Below, piece after piece: positions 36,001-46,413 of a DNA stretch of 64,000 nucleotides. The position numbers were made by a program, and so were the translations under genes. The DNA is from Crotophaga sulcirostris (taxonomy: Eukaryota > Chordata > Aves > Cuculiformes > Crotophagidae). Position 1 is the first letter of the stretch; each line of letters starts with the position of its first letter. Under the pieces are notes generated by a model that saw nothing but the letters and a program-made list of their open reading frames with translations, was not told the origin of the DNA and did no database searches. Location: positions 525,801 through 589,800 of the forward strand of contig VYZB01000533.1 in assembly GCA_013397455.1 (NCBI GenBank), in the 5' to 3' direction.

Positions 36001-38811
36001 ATCTGAAGACCTCAGTGCAGAAGCTTAAGAAGACATAAGATTCACTTCCACAGCTCTGCAAGCAAGCTGAAGTCTGTGCTTGTGTTCTTTCACTTGAGCT
36101 GACAGGCAAAAGGGCTAGAAAGCACTGAAGGCTGTTTTTCACTCAAAGGATTCCAAACTGTTTCTGGCTGGTGCTTGTGTAGCTTTTCTGAGAGTCACCA
36201 GCTTTGGAGAAGACACCTCTTGCCTGGCAATCTGTCCTAGGGTTTTATCATTCTTGCTGTAGAAAGCCTTTACTTGTGGCTCTACAAAAGCTTATGGTGT
36301 TTTAACTTATTCTATCCATCAGAACTGTGGAGAAGGTTGCTTCGTTCTCTAAAGTACATAAAATCTTGGTTCTGTGCTTCCCCTTAATTTTCTTTATTTC
36401 TCTGACAGTTCCCGTATCTTTTTTGTTCCTCTTCCATTATTCTCCTCCCTGCAGGCCTGAAGTCTCCTCAAACAAGACTTTCTCCTTCCTGATTTACACA
36501 GAAGTGGACATTGGTGACCTGCTTATGCTGAAGCTGCAGTGGGAGAAAGACACCTTGTTCAGCTGGTTAGACTGGTGGACTCCTTTTACACTCGGTATCC
36601 AGAGAGTCAGAGTGAAGTCAGGAGAAACTCAGAAAAAGTAATTTATTTTGATTGTTATAAGCTGTATTAGTTTTAATTGGCAGTGCTTCCTGATTCCTGG
36701 TATCTTGCAGGGTGGGGCAAAATGTGGAAAGCAGTTACAAATGGGTGCAGCACTGATAATAAGGGCTTCAGTGGCACCAAACTGTCATTAATATCGGCCA
36801 GGTTCAGTTGTTTGCTTCCATTGGGATCTGCAATCTGTAATTTTACTCCTACATAATTCATTTAGATACCACTGTCTCCTGTGCCTCAGGCTGATTAGAA
36901 TATGCAGAAGAGGATCTCCATGAACCAGCATGTCTCATTATATTTGCAGTTCCAGTCCTCCTTTCTCTTGCTGGACACTTGCATAGGTTTTCTTTCAAAG
37001 AGCGTGCTTAGAGGGAGATTTTTTGAAACCATTCCAAGGTTTGCACAAGAAATCATTGCTTTATTAAGCTAGATTTTCGTAGCAGCTGGGAATACCTTAA
37101 TGGTGAGTGAAGAGTTAGACATGACTGTTATGTGATGCCGCTTATGTGTGAGTGTTAAAACAGCAAGGTCTGAATGGACCTGCTTTCACCTGAATCATTA
37201 GAAATAGACATAGTCACTAGATGTGAGATTGTCATATGTACAGTACTGTGAATAATATGTTCCTTTGAGTAAACAAGGCGGTCACTTTATCAAAGAACAG
37301 TTGTCAGTGCTGAAGAAGTATAGGGGTGGGGAAAGTACTGATAAATTGAAAAGCAACTGCTTAGGTTTGGTGGAATTGCCAACCTAAATTTTTTGCAAAC
37401 ATTTGAGGAAGTAAGGCTTTCTTCCAAGATTATTCACCTAATGAGTGTCACACTAGGGCTGGTATAAGTAAAGATCCAAGAGTCTGAGATAGAGCTTCTG
37501 CTCTCTTGGCCACAGGAGATTTTATGCCAAGGGCTAGAAAAAGTTATGGCTACAGTCTGAGATCCATGCATAATGCATTTACCAGTTCTTCTTGCACACA
37601 GTTTCTTTTCTGAACAGAATTCTCTTTAAGATTTCTCACAGGCTTGTAGTATTGTCCTGCATAACGAAGTATGTTTATTCCATAGGGTGGTATTCTGTGC
37701 TCGAGATGGCACTTCACACCTCAGCAGGGGAGAAGAGGCAGCAATATTTGTGAAATGCTTGGAGCAGCCTGTCAACAGGAAGAGAGGAGGGTATGAATGA
37801 TCACTATTGGTTTTGGGTTGGAGGAAACTTCTGTGGTAGCAGGATGATCTAGTAAAACTAACTGATTTGGTTGGCTTGTGCACTAGCTCTTCAAGGCTTC
37901 AGAAGCATCACAACTCAGACAAGTTTGTTTATGGCATCTTTGACAGCTGAAAACCCCTGAATTTGGTTCTCTGCTAACCATTTCCTTGTGTGGTTGTTGG
38001 CATGTCTGAAAAGCAAGTGCCTCACATTCACATGTGGCCAAGTATAAATGAATGTTAGAAGGTTAACAGACAAGGCATAAACACAAAGAGGAAAACATGC
38101 CTCTATCTAGAGATGCCCTACACTTACCCTTAATTGAAGAACATCCAAACATCCATACTGATTAAGTCCAGAGCCCTCCCTCCTTGCTGTCCAGCACCAG
38201 ATTGAGAGGCTGGTACAGGAACTGAGTAGGCATATGCAGATGCTCTCACTGACCCAGAGCTTTCTGCTGGCAACTGTCATGAGTGACTTCCTGAAATTTG
38301 TCTCTGATTTGGATCAGAGATTGAGTCTTTGCGTTTAATAGCCCTTGTTGCACTTTAATTTTTTTGATCAATAGTTTTTCTGACCCAGAGTAAACTCTTA
38401 AATGTGGGGCCAGAATTATTTGGACTTTATCCACCAAAGTTTGACCTGGAGAAATGGTTATATTTATTTTCTTGTAATTGCTGTGTGTGAAAGGTCTCAT
38501 GGGGACAGTTCTAGACTGAGATCTAGTTCTGCATAAAAAGGCATGTGTGCTGACCTTCACTCTAGGGCAATGACCTGGGGAGCCCTTGAGAGCTCTGTGT
38601 GTGTATTTGACATATATAAAATCAAACAGCAGCCAGGAAATGCCCCAAAAAATAACTTATTTTTCTGTTAAGTAGTATTTTTATAATCTTAAGTTTCAAA
38701 AATAGGACAAAATGGAGCAAATAGTTTGTGCTTCCTCATCACCTTATCTTTTTTTTCCCTCACAGTGCCAAGAAAGCCTCCAAAGAAAATTCTGCTCTTG
38801 AATCTGCTTAA
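23990..38811 (+). CDS. LPL: Lipoprotein lipase, complete ten-exon gene
   Basis: Joined exons: 23990-24050, 30629-30795, 30923-31102, 31700-31811, 33725-33958, 34185-34427, 35512-35632, 36455-36637, 37686-37790, 38766-38811. The total is 1452 nt, or 483 residues. The protein is a secreted enzyme that hydrolyses triglyceride in chylomicrons/portomicrons and VLDL at the capillary wall. It needs apoC-II and is held by heparan sulfate. In birds it limits adipose fat uptake, because lipogenesis is hepatic. Visible features are a signal peptide (about 1-20), the GYSLG nucleophile elbow with Ser152, Asp176 in GLDPAG, and His261 in CSHERS. The lid lies between Cys236 and Cys259. Heparin-binding clusters are RKNR (299-302) and RTKR (314-317); the latter is also a furin-type site. 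A PLAT/C2 domain follows with the Trp loop W410/W413/W414. Sequons are N63, N347 and N379. Subtracting 20 gives the standard mature numbering (S132, D156, H241). Exons 3-9 have the same lengths as the human gene (180, 112, 234, 243, 121, 183, 105 nt). Exon 10 is partly coding, an avian trait. Confidence 0.97.
24051..30628 (+). other. LPL: LPL intron 1 (6.6 kb)
   Basis: Largest intron of the gene, phase 1, GTGAGT..CACAG. Its first 470 bp belong to the CpG island and include a G-quadruplex-type run (24078-24110). The rest is AT-rich, and I recognise no repeat family or coding exon in it. First introns often hold enhancers, but none can be named from the sequence. Confidence 0.85.
24078..24110 (+). 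repeat. G-run / GGGGCC-type G-quadruplex motif
   Basis: Starting about 28 bp into intron 1 there are at least five runs of four or more G separated by 1-4 bases, including consecutive GGGGCC units. This fits the G4 consensus on the coding strand, so it would be present in both the DNA and the nascent RNA. Confidence 0.8.
30629..30795 (+). CDS. LPL: LPL exon 2
   Basis: Residues 21-76, starting [19 protein letters not shown]. It holds the first disulfide pair (Cys47-Cys60) and the N-glycosylation sequon Asn63-His-Thr, matching human Asn43. The acceptor is a CAGCAG tandem, so exon 2 can begin at 30629 or 30632. The second choice removes one Ala at the signal-peptide boundary. The exon ends in phase 0 at HGWT with donor GTAAGA. 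Confidence 0.95.
30923..31102 (+). CDS. LPL: LPL exon 3
   Basis: Residues 77-136 (180 nt), [20 protein letters not shown] through MFIDWME. It forms the N-terminal alpha/beta-hydrolase core, including the VVVVDW strand. The preceding intron is only 127 nt, with a purine-rich, A-heavy tract before its AACAG acceptor. The donor is GTAAGA. Confidence 0.96.
31700..31811 (+). CDS. LPL: LPL exon 4: catalytic serine
   Basis: Residues 137-173 plus one base (112 nt). It contains [13 protein letters not shown], the nucleophile elbow with catalytic Ser152 (mature Ser132). The acceptor is CTTCTGCAG and the donor GTAAGA, phase 1. The open frame that begins in intron 3 and runs into this exon is intron read-through, not a separate gene. 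Confidence 0.97.
31812..33724 (+). other. LPL: LPL intron 4 (1.9 kb)
   Basis: Phase-1 intron, GTAAGA..ATAAAG. I see no confident repeat. A short stretch near 31969-32010 (AACTGGAAAAGGTTCAGAAAAG) resembles a fragment of old CR1/L3 LINEs but is too short to call. Confidence 0.8.
33725..33958 (+). CDS. LPL: LPL exon 5: catalytic aspartate and lid start
   Basis: Residues 174-251 (234 nt). [13 protein letters not shown] carries catalytic Asp176 (mature Asp156). [19 protein letters not shown] is the conserved core after it. The exon ends inside the lid, which starts at Cys236 ([15 protein letters not shown]). The acceptor is CATAAAG and the donor GTGAGT, phase 1. Confidence 0.97.
34185..34427 (+). 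CDS. LPL: LPL exon 6: catalytic histidine, heparin binding, convertase site
   Basis: Residues 252-332 (243 nt). It closes the lid at Cys259, followed by catalytic His261 in [11 protein letters not shown] cysteine-rich segment (Cys284, 295, 298, 303) follows. The basic residues R299, K300, R302 and R314, K316, R317 are the equivalents of the human heparin-binding residues. RTKR at 314-317 fits the R-X-K/R-R proprotein-convertase consensus at the hinge between the catalytic and C-terminal domains. The donor is GTATGC. Confidence 0.97.
35512..35632 (+). CDS. LPL: LPL exon 7: start of the PLAT domain
   Basis: Residues 333-372 (121 nt), [20 protein letters not shown] onward. It opens the C-terminal beta-sandwich (PLAT/LH2) domain. 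Asn347-Met-Thr is an N-glycosylation sequon that the human protein lacks at this position. The acceptor is TTCCAG and the donor GTGAGT, phase 2. Confidence 0.96.
35765..35780. repeat. 16-bp perfect palindrome in LPL intron 7
   Basis: CCCCTTGATCAAGGGG reads the same on both strands. A partial copy (CCTTGATCAG) lies about 11 bp to the left. No known binding site is claimed. Confidence 0.85.
36455..36637 (+). CDS. LPL: LPL exon 8: tryptophan loop
   Basis: Residues 373-433 (183 nt). It has the sequon Asn379-Lys-Thr (human Asn359) and the strands [18 protein letters not shown]. The lipid-binding loop FSWLDWW has Trp410, Trp413 and Trp414 (human W390, W393, W394). Leu411 replaces the Ser of human FSWSDWW. 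The donor is GTAATT, a weaker form. Confidence 0.96.
37686..37790 (+). CDS. LPL: LPL exon 9
   Basis: Residues 434-468 plus two bases (105 nt), [15 protein letters not shown] through [13 protein letters not shown]. It contains the last disulfide pair (Cys438-Cys458). In mammals the stop codon lies at the end of this exon. Here the frame runs on through donor GTATGA into exon 10. If the intron were retained, translation would stop after Gly-Gly-Tyr-Glu. Confidence 0.94.
38766..38811 (+). CDS. LPL: LPL exon 10 (coding part): avian C-terminal extension
   Basis: Acceptor TCACAG at 38760-38765. The exon adds 15 residues, [15 protein letters not shown] (469-483), and then TAA at 38809-38811. Together with RKRGG of exon 9 this makes a basic tail. 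An extension of this length, encoded by exon 10, is known for the chicken enzyme and absent from mammals. Basic residues near the C-terminus of avian LPL are reported to contribute to heparin binding. Confidence 0.94.
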
Positions 38812-40022
38812 GTGACAAGAATGAAGATTTTCCATGCTGGGGAGGAGAGTCTGTTCATCCCCATCAACTAGATGTTCAGAACCAAATATAGAGAAATATT
38901 TATCTGCTGCTGGGTTTTTGTCTGCTATTCCTAGCTATTTTAGGAGACTTCTTGTAAGGAAGTCTCGGCATACAAAGTTACTAACCATAAAGATACATTA
39001 TCCAAATAGTTAAAAACAAGGAAACCCACAAAACAACTAGCCAAAGGCTTGAATACTGGGAAAGAATAATTTTGCTTAATCATGGTGCCTTGTGACAAGG
39101 TATCTTTACATTATGTCCTCTAGAGCAATTTTCTAATATTTGTTGAAAAGAAGCGAAGCTGTGTACCTGGCTTTTCTTTCTTTCCAGGAGTCTTCTGAAA
39201 CTGGACACATTTTTCCTCTGGCTTGGCTGACTTAATTTTCAGACAGTTCATTGGCTAGAATGCCTTATTTTCAAGTGTGTGTTTAGCAAATGAGTAGCTT
39301 TCTCATGTGAAAAAACACTTTTGCTGTGTGTATTACTAGAAGGTGTCAGAGACTGACTTAATATGGGGATGAATTTTATAGTTTGTGGTTATGAATGTGT
39401 TTTACTGAGGGTAGATGCCAGTGCTGCTCTGCAATAGGCATGATCTGTTAAGCTATATGCTTCTATGCAGCTTACCCTGGAACAAGTAGCAGTTGTAGGA
39501 GAAGACAGCAATACCAGTGTTCTATGCAGACATTCAGCTTTTCATGTGTGCTTTCATTCCTGGAAAATTAAACCATCTAGACTCAAACGCTATGTGAATA
39601 AGGAATTGCAAAGAAATTGAGCTACAAGAAACTGCAGGAAACATCTGTTTTTTCTTTTTTTCCTACCACCTGCTTGCATCCCCTATGCCAAAACTGCTAC
39701 AGTTTCTCTAATCTTTGACCCCAAATGTCAGTCATGCAGCTGTGCGGCTGCTGTATGCAGTCTTGGCAAGTGAATCTACTTGACAGGTGACAAGTATACT
39801 CGTGTTTCCCTGTACTGGAATTGTGACTTGCAACAAACCAAGGTGGGCCACTGATTTGGATTGATATAGTGCTAGATCCTAGGAACTGCTTGGTTTTCTG
39901 ACAAGAGGTGGAATTCAGCAAGGAGCAGGAGCTATGACAGTTAAAAAGGAACCCAGTTGTGTGGTGCACAAGAATAAGTGCACTGAAAAACACTTGAATT
40001 CAACATGCTGCAAGATGCTCAA

Positions 40023-40028
40023 AATAAA
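40023..40028 (+). promoter_or_regulatory. LPL: Candidate proximal poly(A) signal AATAAA
   Basis: Canonical hexamer about 1.2 kb after the stop codon, followed by T-rich sequence (TAATTTTTCTAG near 40065). Use of this site would give a shorter LPL mRNA. Mammalian LPL makes two mRNAs from alternative poly(A) sites. Confidence 0.4.
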
Positions 40029-40455
40029 TACATTGAAGGCATTTTGCTTCCCCTTTAAGTAACATAATTTTTCTAGTGCTTTGCAAGGTTCATAGAAGAT
40101 AAAAAAAATACTGGGGAGGCAGGAGGGCTAGACACTTGAAGTGTAATATGAGCTATTGATGCTGGTTCTTGTAGTCTTTTTCTTGCATGTGGAAGTGTGG
40201 AGGTGGTGATTCCTCCAATACCATCCCATCCTGAAAGCAAAACCAACATGTATGTGTTTATATACACAGTTTGTTTTTTTTCTAGCTGTGGCTGCTAGTA
40301 TATTTGGGGATAAGCCTTAAACAGTGCAATATGTTGGAATATTAATAACTCTGAAATTGCTTACATTTGATTTCCTAACCCTTAAAGTACAGCAGAGATG
40401 TGATGAGTCACTGAGGGTGGGATTGAGTATTGAGCCGCTGCATTTGAGACCTAAA

Positions 40456-40461
40456 AATAAA
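40456..40461 (+). promoter_or_regulatory. LPL: Candidate middle poly(A) signal AATAAA
   Basis: Canonical hexamer in CTAAAAATAAATAC. The downstream context (GATTTATTCCC) is only moderately U-rich, so its use is uncertain. Confidence 0.3.
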
Positions 40462-40838
40462 TACAATGATTTATTCCCTATAGGCTTCGCATTTGTTGCA
40501 ATTCTCACTTAGAGTTTGCCCTTATTACAGGATCAAACACAAACACTTAACAGAACTTGCTTACAAAGCAGTGAAGATTCTTGTACATGAGGACACATGA
40601 TTTAGCTTTGAATGTTATTTATTAGCTGTAAATAAGATATTTATGTGTGTAAAGGTAGTTTGTATATATTGCTAAAGTTGCTGATAGTTTCTGCACTATA
40701 CAGCTGTAGCATTAATCCTGTATATAGCTTTCAGAGATTTTTATCAACAGATCACACTGAATTATTTCCTATGTGGTTAATACATTTTTTTAAAATGAGA
40801 GCTCCTCAGTTTTGTACGGAATGGGAACTTGTGGTTTT

Positions 40839-40844
40839 AATAAA
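40839..40844 (+). promoter_or_regulatory. LPL: Distal poly(A) signal AATAAA, likely main 3' end
   Basis: TTTTAATAAAATTCTC, followed after about 20 bp by a T-rich stretch (TAGTTTCCTTTTC). I take this as the end of the long LPL transcript, with cleavage near 40858-40865. Confidence 0.75.
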
Positions 40845-43800
40845 ATTCTCAAACTGATGCCAAAGTCGCTAGTTTCCTTTTCATGAAGCAATCTGCTGTA
40901 CATCTTTTACATGAAGACTGCAGCCTTTTACTTGGATTCTGGGGTAAAAAGATGTAAGACTTTTTTAAAGTGATGTGTGATACTTTTTTTTTTTCAATTT
41001 CCTGTTGGGAAATGCAGAGATCATGTATGAAGATATCAAGGAATCTTTATGTGCCAGCAAGTATCCCCATCACAAGAGAAGTAGCTGGTCACCTGCAGTT
41101 TTCAAGTTTCATTTCTTTTAAGAACATCCTTTACTTCAAAAGGCTCATTTCCCATTTTCTGGCAAATGTCAGAACTATGCTTCTGCTCCTTGGTGTACCA
41201 AAACAGAGGTGTTCTGACCCTGTGGTCACAGGATGCAAGCACCAATCCCTTACCACCATTGCTGCTTAAGGGAGTAAATGGAAAAAAATCACTTTGACCT
41301 TCATGTTGTGGGCACAACTGTACTCAAGGTTGGCTGTCACCAGAACAGTTTGTTTTGTGTGATGCACAGCAGGGATCAACCAAGGCTCTTAAAGGGTAGT
41401 GCCAGAATTGAGGAGAGCTGTAGTGACATGCATATAGGGCACAATATTGGGAGTATTTAGAACATGTCTTGAGTTGGTGTGGGAGACTCTGCTTTCAATG
41501 CTCTTGGTCAAAGAGAGAGCTCTCTAGCAGTAGATCTTCCCTCTTCCTGAAAGAAGAGGGAAAGGTTGCAATGGAAACAAGATGGGCACAAAGGCAAGGA
41601 ATGAATGCAGGGAGAGAGATGAAAGAGGAAAGCAGTATATGGAATATACCTGAGGGAATGAATGGGAGAGAGAATATGGGAGGAATGCATGGAAATTCTC
41701 TCAGCAGGTGTTCTAAGGATACTGCTGCTTTCTCTGTGTCAGTAATTAGGTTGGGGGACTGGAACGACTCCTACAGTTTTATAAGACAAGGCCTGTGACC
41801 ACATCTAAAAGTTGTTGCTACTATTTTAAAGCCACAGCTACCTCACTGCACTAAACATTATTAGGTAAAGCAGATAAATTGCTTTTGGCACAGGGGTAGG
41901 AGCCTGTGAGCATTCAGAGCCACCTCTGACCCCGTTACTCTTACATCTTGTTCTACAGTGCTTTTCTCCCTTCAGATATAGTTGTATGTTGGCTTTTTCT
42001 GTGTTGTGAACAAAATATCAGAAACTTCCAGCTTTGGATGAGCATGACATTGCAAATATAGTGTTTCTAAACCTGGTCAAATAAGGATACTGAAAACAAA
42101 TTTTCATTAAAGGGGAAGAATTAAAGTAGCTGTAGTGTTTTCTTCTTTTTTGCTTATAGCTGTCAATGCAGGGGGGCTCGTATACTGCCTCTGTCAACAC
42201 AAACACAGTAATATTTAAATCCTCAGATTCAAGGTGACCAATCCAACTGCCACAAAGTCATCATTCAGGAAATAAATTTCCAACTGTTCTTGCTGCCTCT
42301 TTCCAGAAAAGTCTTCTAGTCAGATGTCTTTTGTAGAAGATCTGGAAAGTGACCAGTTTACACATAAACAAATAAAGGGATTAGCATTCTCCAGTGACTG
42401 AAGGAGAACAAGGAAATGAGAAGAGGAAGGGAAGGGAACCATTTGGCAGAACATCCCATCTAGAGCTTGTCTCAACAATGCCTTTATATCCGTATGTGGT
42501 GCTATCTCTGCTCAGCAATGCTCAGGATGCTTCCCTAAATCATTTCAAGTTAGCTCAGCCAGAACAATGCATCCATATCAGAAAAGCAGATGCTAAACAA
42601 GGCTCACTTTGGGTGTAGCAGGTGTTAGCATGGGGTGCAGTGTATGTCCAGTGATGTAATCTCCCAACCGTTCATGTCAGATAAACACCATGTTCTTTAT
42701 TGTGGGCCCTTCCTGTGGGAAGTAACCTGATATCTATCATCAGTCTCACTTCTTGCCAATGACTCTGGAGAGTTTCTGTTACTGTTCATCACCCCACCAT
42801 GCTGAACCACTCAGTGAAGAGTGAGACAGCCTGGCTGGCTATGTGTCTGTTCTCAAAAGTGCCAGGAAGTGAGGACACGTCTTGTGTTGCTCCACCTATC
42901 AATGTGTTTTTTACTCACAATTAGCCGAAAACCTGGAATCTTCCAAGTAGTGAAACAAGGACACTCCCAAACAGAGAGGACTGCCAGTGCCATCTTCACT
43001 TCTTCATATGCACTGACATTGTGTAGAAATTAGGAGCAGAATGAACAGTATCCCAGGCTAGAAGAGGTTGGAAAGATACCGAGAATAGTGATGATTTTTC
43101 AAAAGAAGCATTAGATAAAAAAACACTTCAAAAGGTTTTCCTGTCAGGTCCTCAGGCTTTGGTGAGGGCCTCGTTTCGTTCCTGTGGCATGCTGTATTCA
43201 GCATCTTTTGCGGTTTACTTCTGCTGCACGGGAAGTTGCTGCTGCATCGTGCTTCTTTAAACCTTGGCATTAAAAACCCCTCCCATGGCTGACTCTGGAT
43301 ATGATGAAAGGTCTACCAGGCTCGTGCTCCTGGTGAAAAGGCCAACTCTGCCCTCACAGCGTGGGGCCTAATCGAAACCCCACTGAGTCTGGAAAAAGGC
43401 TTTTTCTTGACAGTGTGGGCTCTTGAGAGCTTTCCTAACACATGGCATGACACCCAAATTTTAAAATTAAAGCCTTTGCTCCTCTCGTGAATTGTAAGCA
43501 AACTGACTGCATACAATGTCAGGTCATGATCTGCCCAGTCACTACACCAGCTCTGGATGCCTTCTCACAAATACTCCCAGCATCTCTTGGCCAGTACAGA
43601 CTCACTTATCTATGAGATGCCAGAACAATCAGCATTATTGCAATGATGTAAATAGCACCCAGTCAAAATTAAAATGAAAAGAAGAAAAGGGAGAGAGAAA
43701 GACTTGGCATATAACAACTCATTTAAAATCTAGGGGCTCCTGTAGGAATGTATGAGATGAAGACAACCACAAACCTACCTCACTGTTTGCCTTGGCCTTG

Positions 43801-44120
43801 CTGACAGGCATTCTCATGGACAATGAGAGCCATCTCAAGGATGCTGTCATATAACTCCAGCTCACTGCTCTGTGTGGCATGCTACCCCCATGTCTCAGGT
43901 GGTGTGCTACTCCCAGATCCTTGCTGGGTCTTGCTCTGAAGCCAGATACAGTCACACTGGTTCTTAAGTTCCTCACAGCTGCCAAGCTGTAAAATGGGAA
44001 GGAGCATAGCTGGATCAGCTGGTTTCGTACCTGTAGCAGGGAGATTCAACAGGCAGGAGGATCAACAGAAGTCTACATTTTGGAGCATTATGTTGCATGT
44101 CAGCATAAATTTTGAGAAAG

Positions 44121-44163
44121 ATCAAAACAAAAAACAAAAGAAAAAAAAAAAACCAAAAGAAAG
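44121..44163. repeat. A-rich low-complexity run
   Basis: About 43 bp made almost only of A with scattered C and G. No retrocopy-like coding sequence or target duplication was recognised next to it, so it is not called a retropseudogene tail. Confidence 0.7.
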
Positions 44164-45204
44164 ACCTGAAATGTCTAAGAAGAGGCAAAAGGGGAGAGGG
44201 GTTTTTTGGTGTTGCAGAAGGTTGGACAGTATTATCCTGTAAAGTAGTGAGAACAGTTGTACCAAGAGTAGCACAGTAAATCTGTTAAGCATTTCCTTGA
44301 TTTTTAAATACACATTCTCCTGACATCAAGAAAATGGAAGGTTACAGCAGAGGCTAGATATACACTTAAGTGCTTCACACATTGTTGATATCTTTTAAAA
44401 ACGTTTAGTCTATAACAAACCAATCCTAAACAAAAATGGATAAATAAAATCACTCAGATTAAAGAATGAAAAACAAGATATAAATAAAGGTTAAAAAGTA
44501 GAAGCACATATTCAGCCAGTTAGTTACTAAGCAAGAATAAATTAAAAGGAGGAGGAAAAGCAGGAAGAAGAGCTCTGCCTTAGCAAATTATTCCACTCAG
44601 AACATCCACCTACATATTCTTGGATGTAATCGAAGTATTATTTATATATGACTATTTTTTTCCCCTTTTTAATGTATTTATAACCCAGACACAGAATTAA
44701 ACCAAATTTTCCTGTTTATCTTGGCAAAATTTTGCCCTTTTCTTGCAACAGTACAAGGGTAAAATGTAGATCTTAATCCCTCTGATTTTATTTCACAAGC
44801 CTTAGACAGGAGACACAGACTGGGCTCCATGCAACAGAAAAACTACTTTCAATATCAATCTTTTCTTGATCTCCTGAGCACAGAGCACTGATGGAGTAAG
44901 TAAATGCCTACAGACTGGCCAGTTCAAGAAAAGGAAAGGAAGATGTTTGTGGGTTTTTTATTTCATTTTTTTTAAAAAAAACTCTTTTTGTTTATAGAGT
45001 TGTGTTAATGTTCCTTGTTATTCTTTTAACACTTGTGAACTTAAAGTCACTGGGAAGAAATTACGGAAATGCTCTTCTGACAGTAACTTTACTCCCTTAT
45101 TGAATGCATGTAGATTTAAATTTGGAGCATAAAACCAATGGCATTTTTTATGGCTAGATGTTTCTTTAACAGAAGGCTTGAGCACTCAACTGCATTCAAA
45201 ATTG

Positions 45205-45260
45205 GGTGCTCTGCATTTGTGTGCTCTGCATTTGAGTGCTCCCCCCTCTGCATTTGAAAG
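45205..45260. repeat. Short tandem repeat (GTGCTCTGCATTTG, about 3 units)
   Basis: Units GTGCTCTGCATTTGT, GTGCTCTGCATTTGA and GTGCTCCCCCCTCTGCATTTGA follow each other. The third carries a C-rich insertion. A diverged inverted relative (GAGCACTCAACTGCATTCAAA) lies just to the left at 45180-45200. Confidence 0.7.
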
Positions 45261-46210
45261 CACCATTTTGATTTTGCATGGGAGGAATCAGAAGAGGACA
45301 AGGCGACAAGACTTCCATATAAAGTTTATTAGGGATTTTTTATCAAGTGCTCAAGCAGCCCTCTCTGAGACGTTTTGGTTACTCAGTTAATTCTGAGTTA
45401 CTGGTCCCTGACCATGACTTTATTTTTTTCAGGCCATTCTCTGACAGGATCCTCACGATGGCACCTTGTTGGCTGCCATGGTAATAGTGCATGACTTCGA
45501 GACTCCCTTGGGCATCTTAGGGATAGCAGTAATTGCGGTTACATGGGAGCATTTTCTTCCAGATGAAGTGTAACCAAGTTGGCAAAGAGCTCTGAAAAGT
45601 AGGTTTTAAATAACCAGAGAGGAGAACTTGTATTTCCTTACCAAGCTTGGACCAGATGCTTGGACATCTTTGTTACGCATGACTAAGTCTCTATGACCTT
45701 CTCCCCGAACTTATATTAGCTTACTGATGAATCCTGTTTTCCATTTCTCCTTTCATTTCTCTTTTCAAGCAGTTTGCTTAATTCAGCATCCTTCCTCCCT
45801 GCCAACACCCCTGTGCTCCCTGCCCTATGACCTTATAGGAGCCTGGTGAATTTGTGTGTTTCTCTTTGCAAGACTATGCCCTCTCTAGCTAGGTAGGGGA
45901 TGAGCCTGCCTCACCTAATTTCTATAACATTTTTTTTGCATTTCCTATTAGGTTCCCTGTAACCCCAGCTTTTGGTCTAAAAGCCCCCACAGATGGAGAG
46001 AAAAAGGCACCATATTGAGATAACAAGATAGGTGTTATTAAGTCCTCCATCAGTTGATCACTTAACATATCACAATAAGAGGAACTACCTGTGAAACCAT
46101 CTTCTGTTCATTGCACTGTATGTTTATTTAAAGAAAGAGCAGTGGCCTCCTATCTGGACTTTGCACAACCTGATGGCATCTTGAGGACTCAGGCTCTATA
46201 GCCTATAGAG

Positions 46211-46405
46211 CATGGGAGTCAAACTCATGACCCACGGTCTGAACCCGTCCCTCCCTTTTGTTTTATCCAGCTGGGCGCCTCGTTTGTACCCGTTGGCAGC
46301 ACCGGGCTCCTTGTCCCTGCGCTCCTGCCAGTGCTGGGCACTGTGCAGCGTGTGACGCGCATCACGCTGCAGGAGAACGGTGGGAACTTGAGTTTGAAAC
46401 TCCTG
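46211..46405. mobile_element. Non-autonomous hAT-like DNA transposon remnant
   Basis: The left end CATGGGAGTCAAACTCATG and the reverse complement of the right end, CAGGAGTTTCAAACTCAAG, match each other. They also match the common vertebrate hAT terminal motif CAGGGGTGTCAAACTC. Flanking octamers CTATAGAG and ATCTAGGG agree at 5 of 8 positions, consistent with a decayed 8-bp target duplication. The 195-bp body is GC- and CpG-rich compared with its surroundings. It holds a strong hairpin (GCAGCGTG..CACGCTGC, about 46345-46371). No transposase is encoded. Confidence 0.7.
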
Positions 46406-46413
46406 ATCTAGGG

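Larger units (their letters stand above)
38812..40865 (+). other. LPL: LPL 3' UTR
   Basis: About 2 kb of AT-rich sequence between the stop codon and the last strong poly(A) signal, similar in length to the 3' UTR of the human gene. It contains AU-rich segments such as TTATTTATTAG near 40615 and several ATTTA motifs that could affect mRNA stability. Open frames within it are not coding. The end is inferred from the AATAAA at 40839. Confidence 0.85.
40866..46202. other. Intergenic region 3' of LPL, no gene recognised
   Basis: About 5.3 kb without a recognisable exon or RNA gene. It contains an A-rich run (44121-44163) and a short tandem repeat (45205-45260). SLC18A1, the usual next gene in mammals, is not seen. 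Confidence 0.6.

Noticed and set aside
44121..44163. Poly(A)-like run as a retropseudogene tail
   Set aside because: No upstream coding-like sequence and no flanking duplication was recognised.
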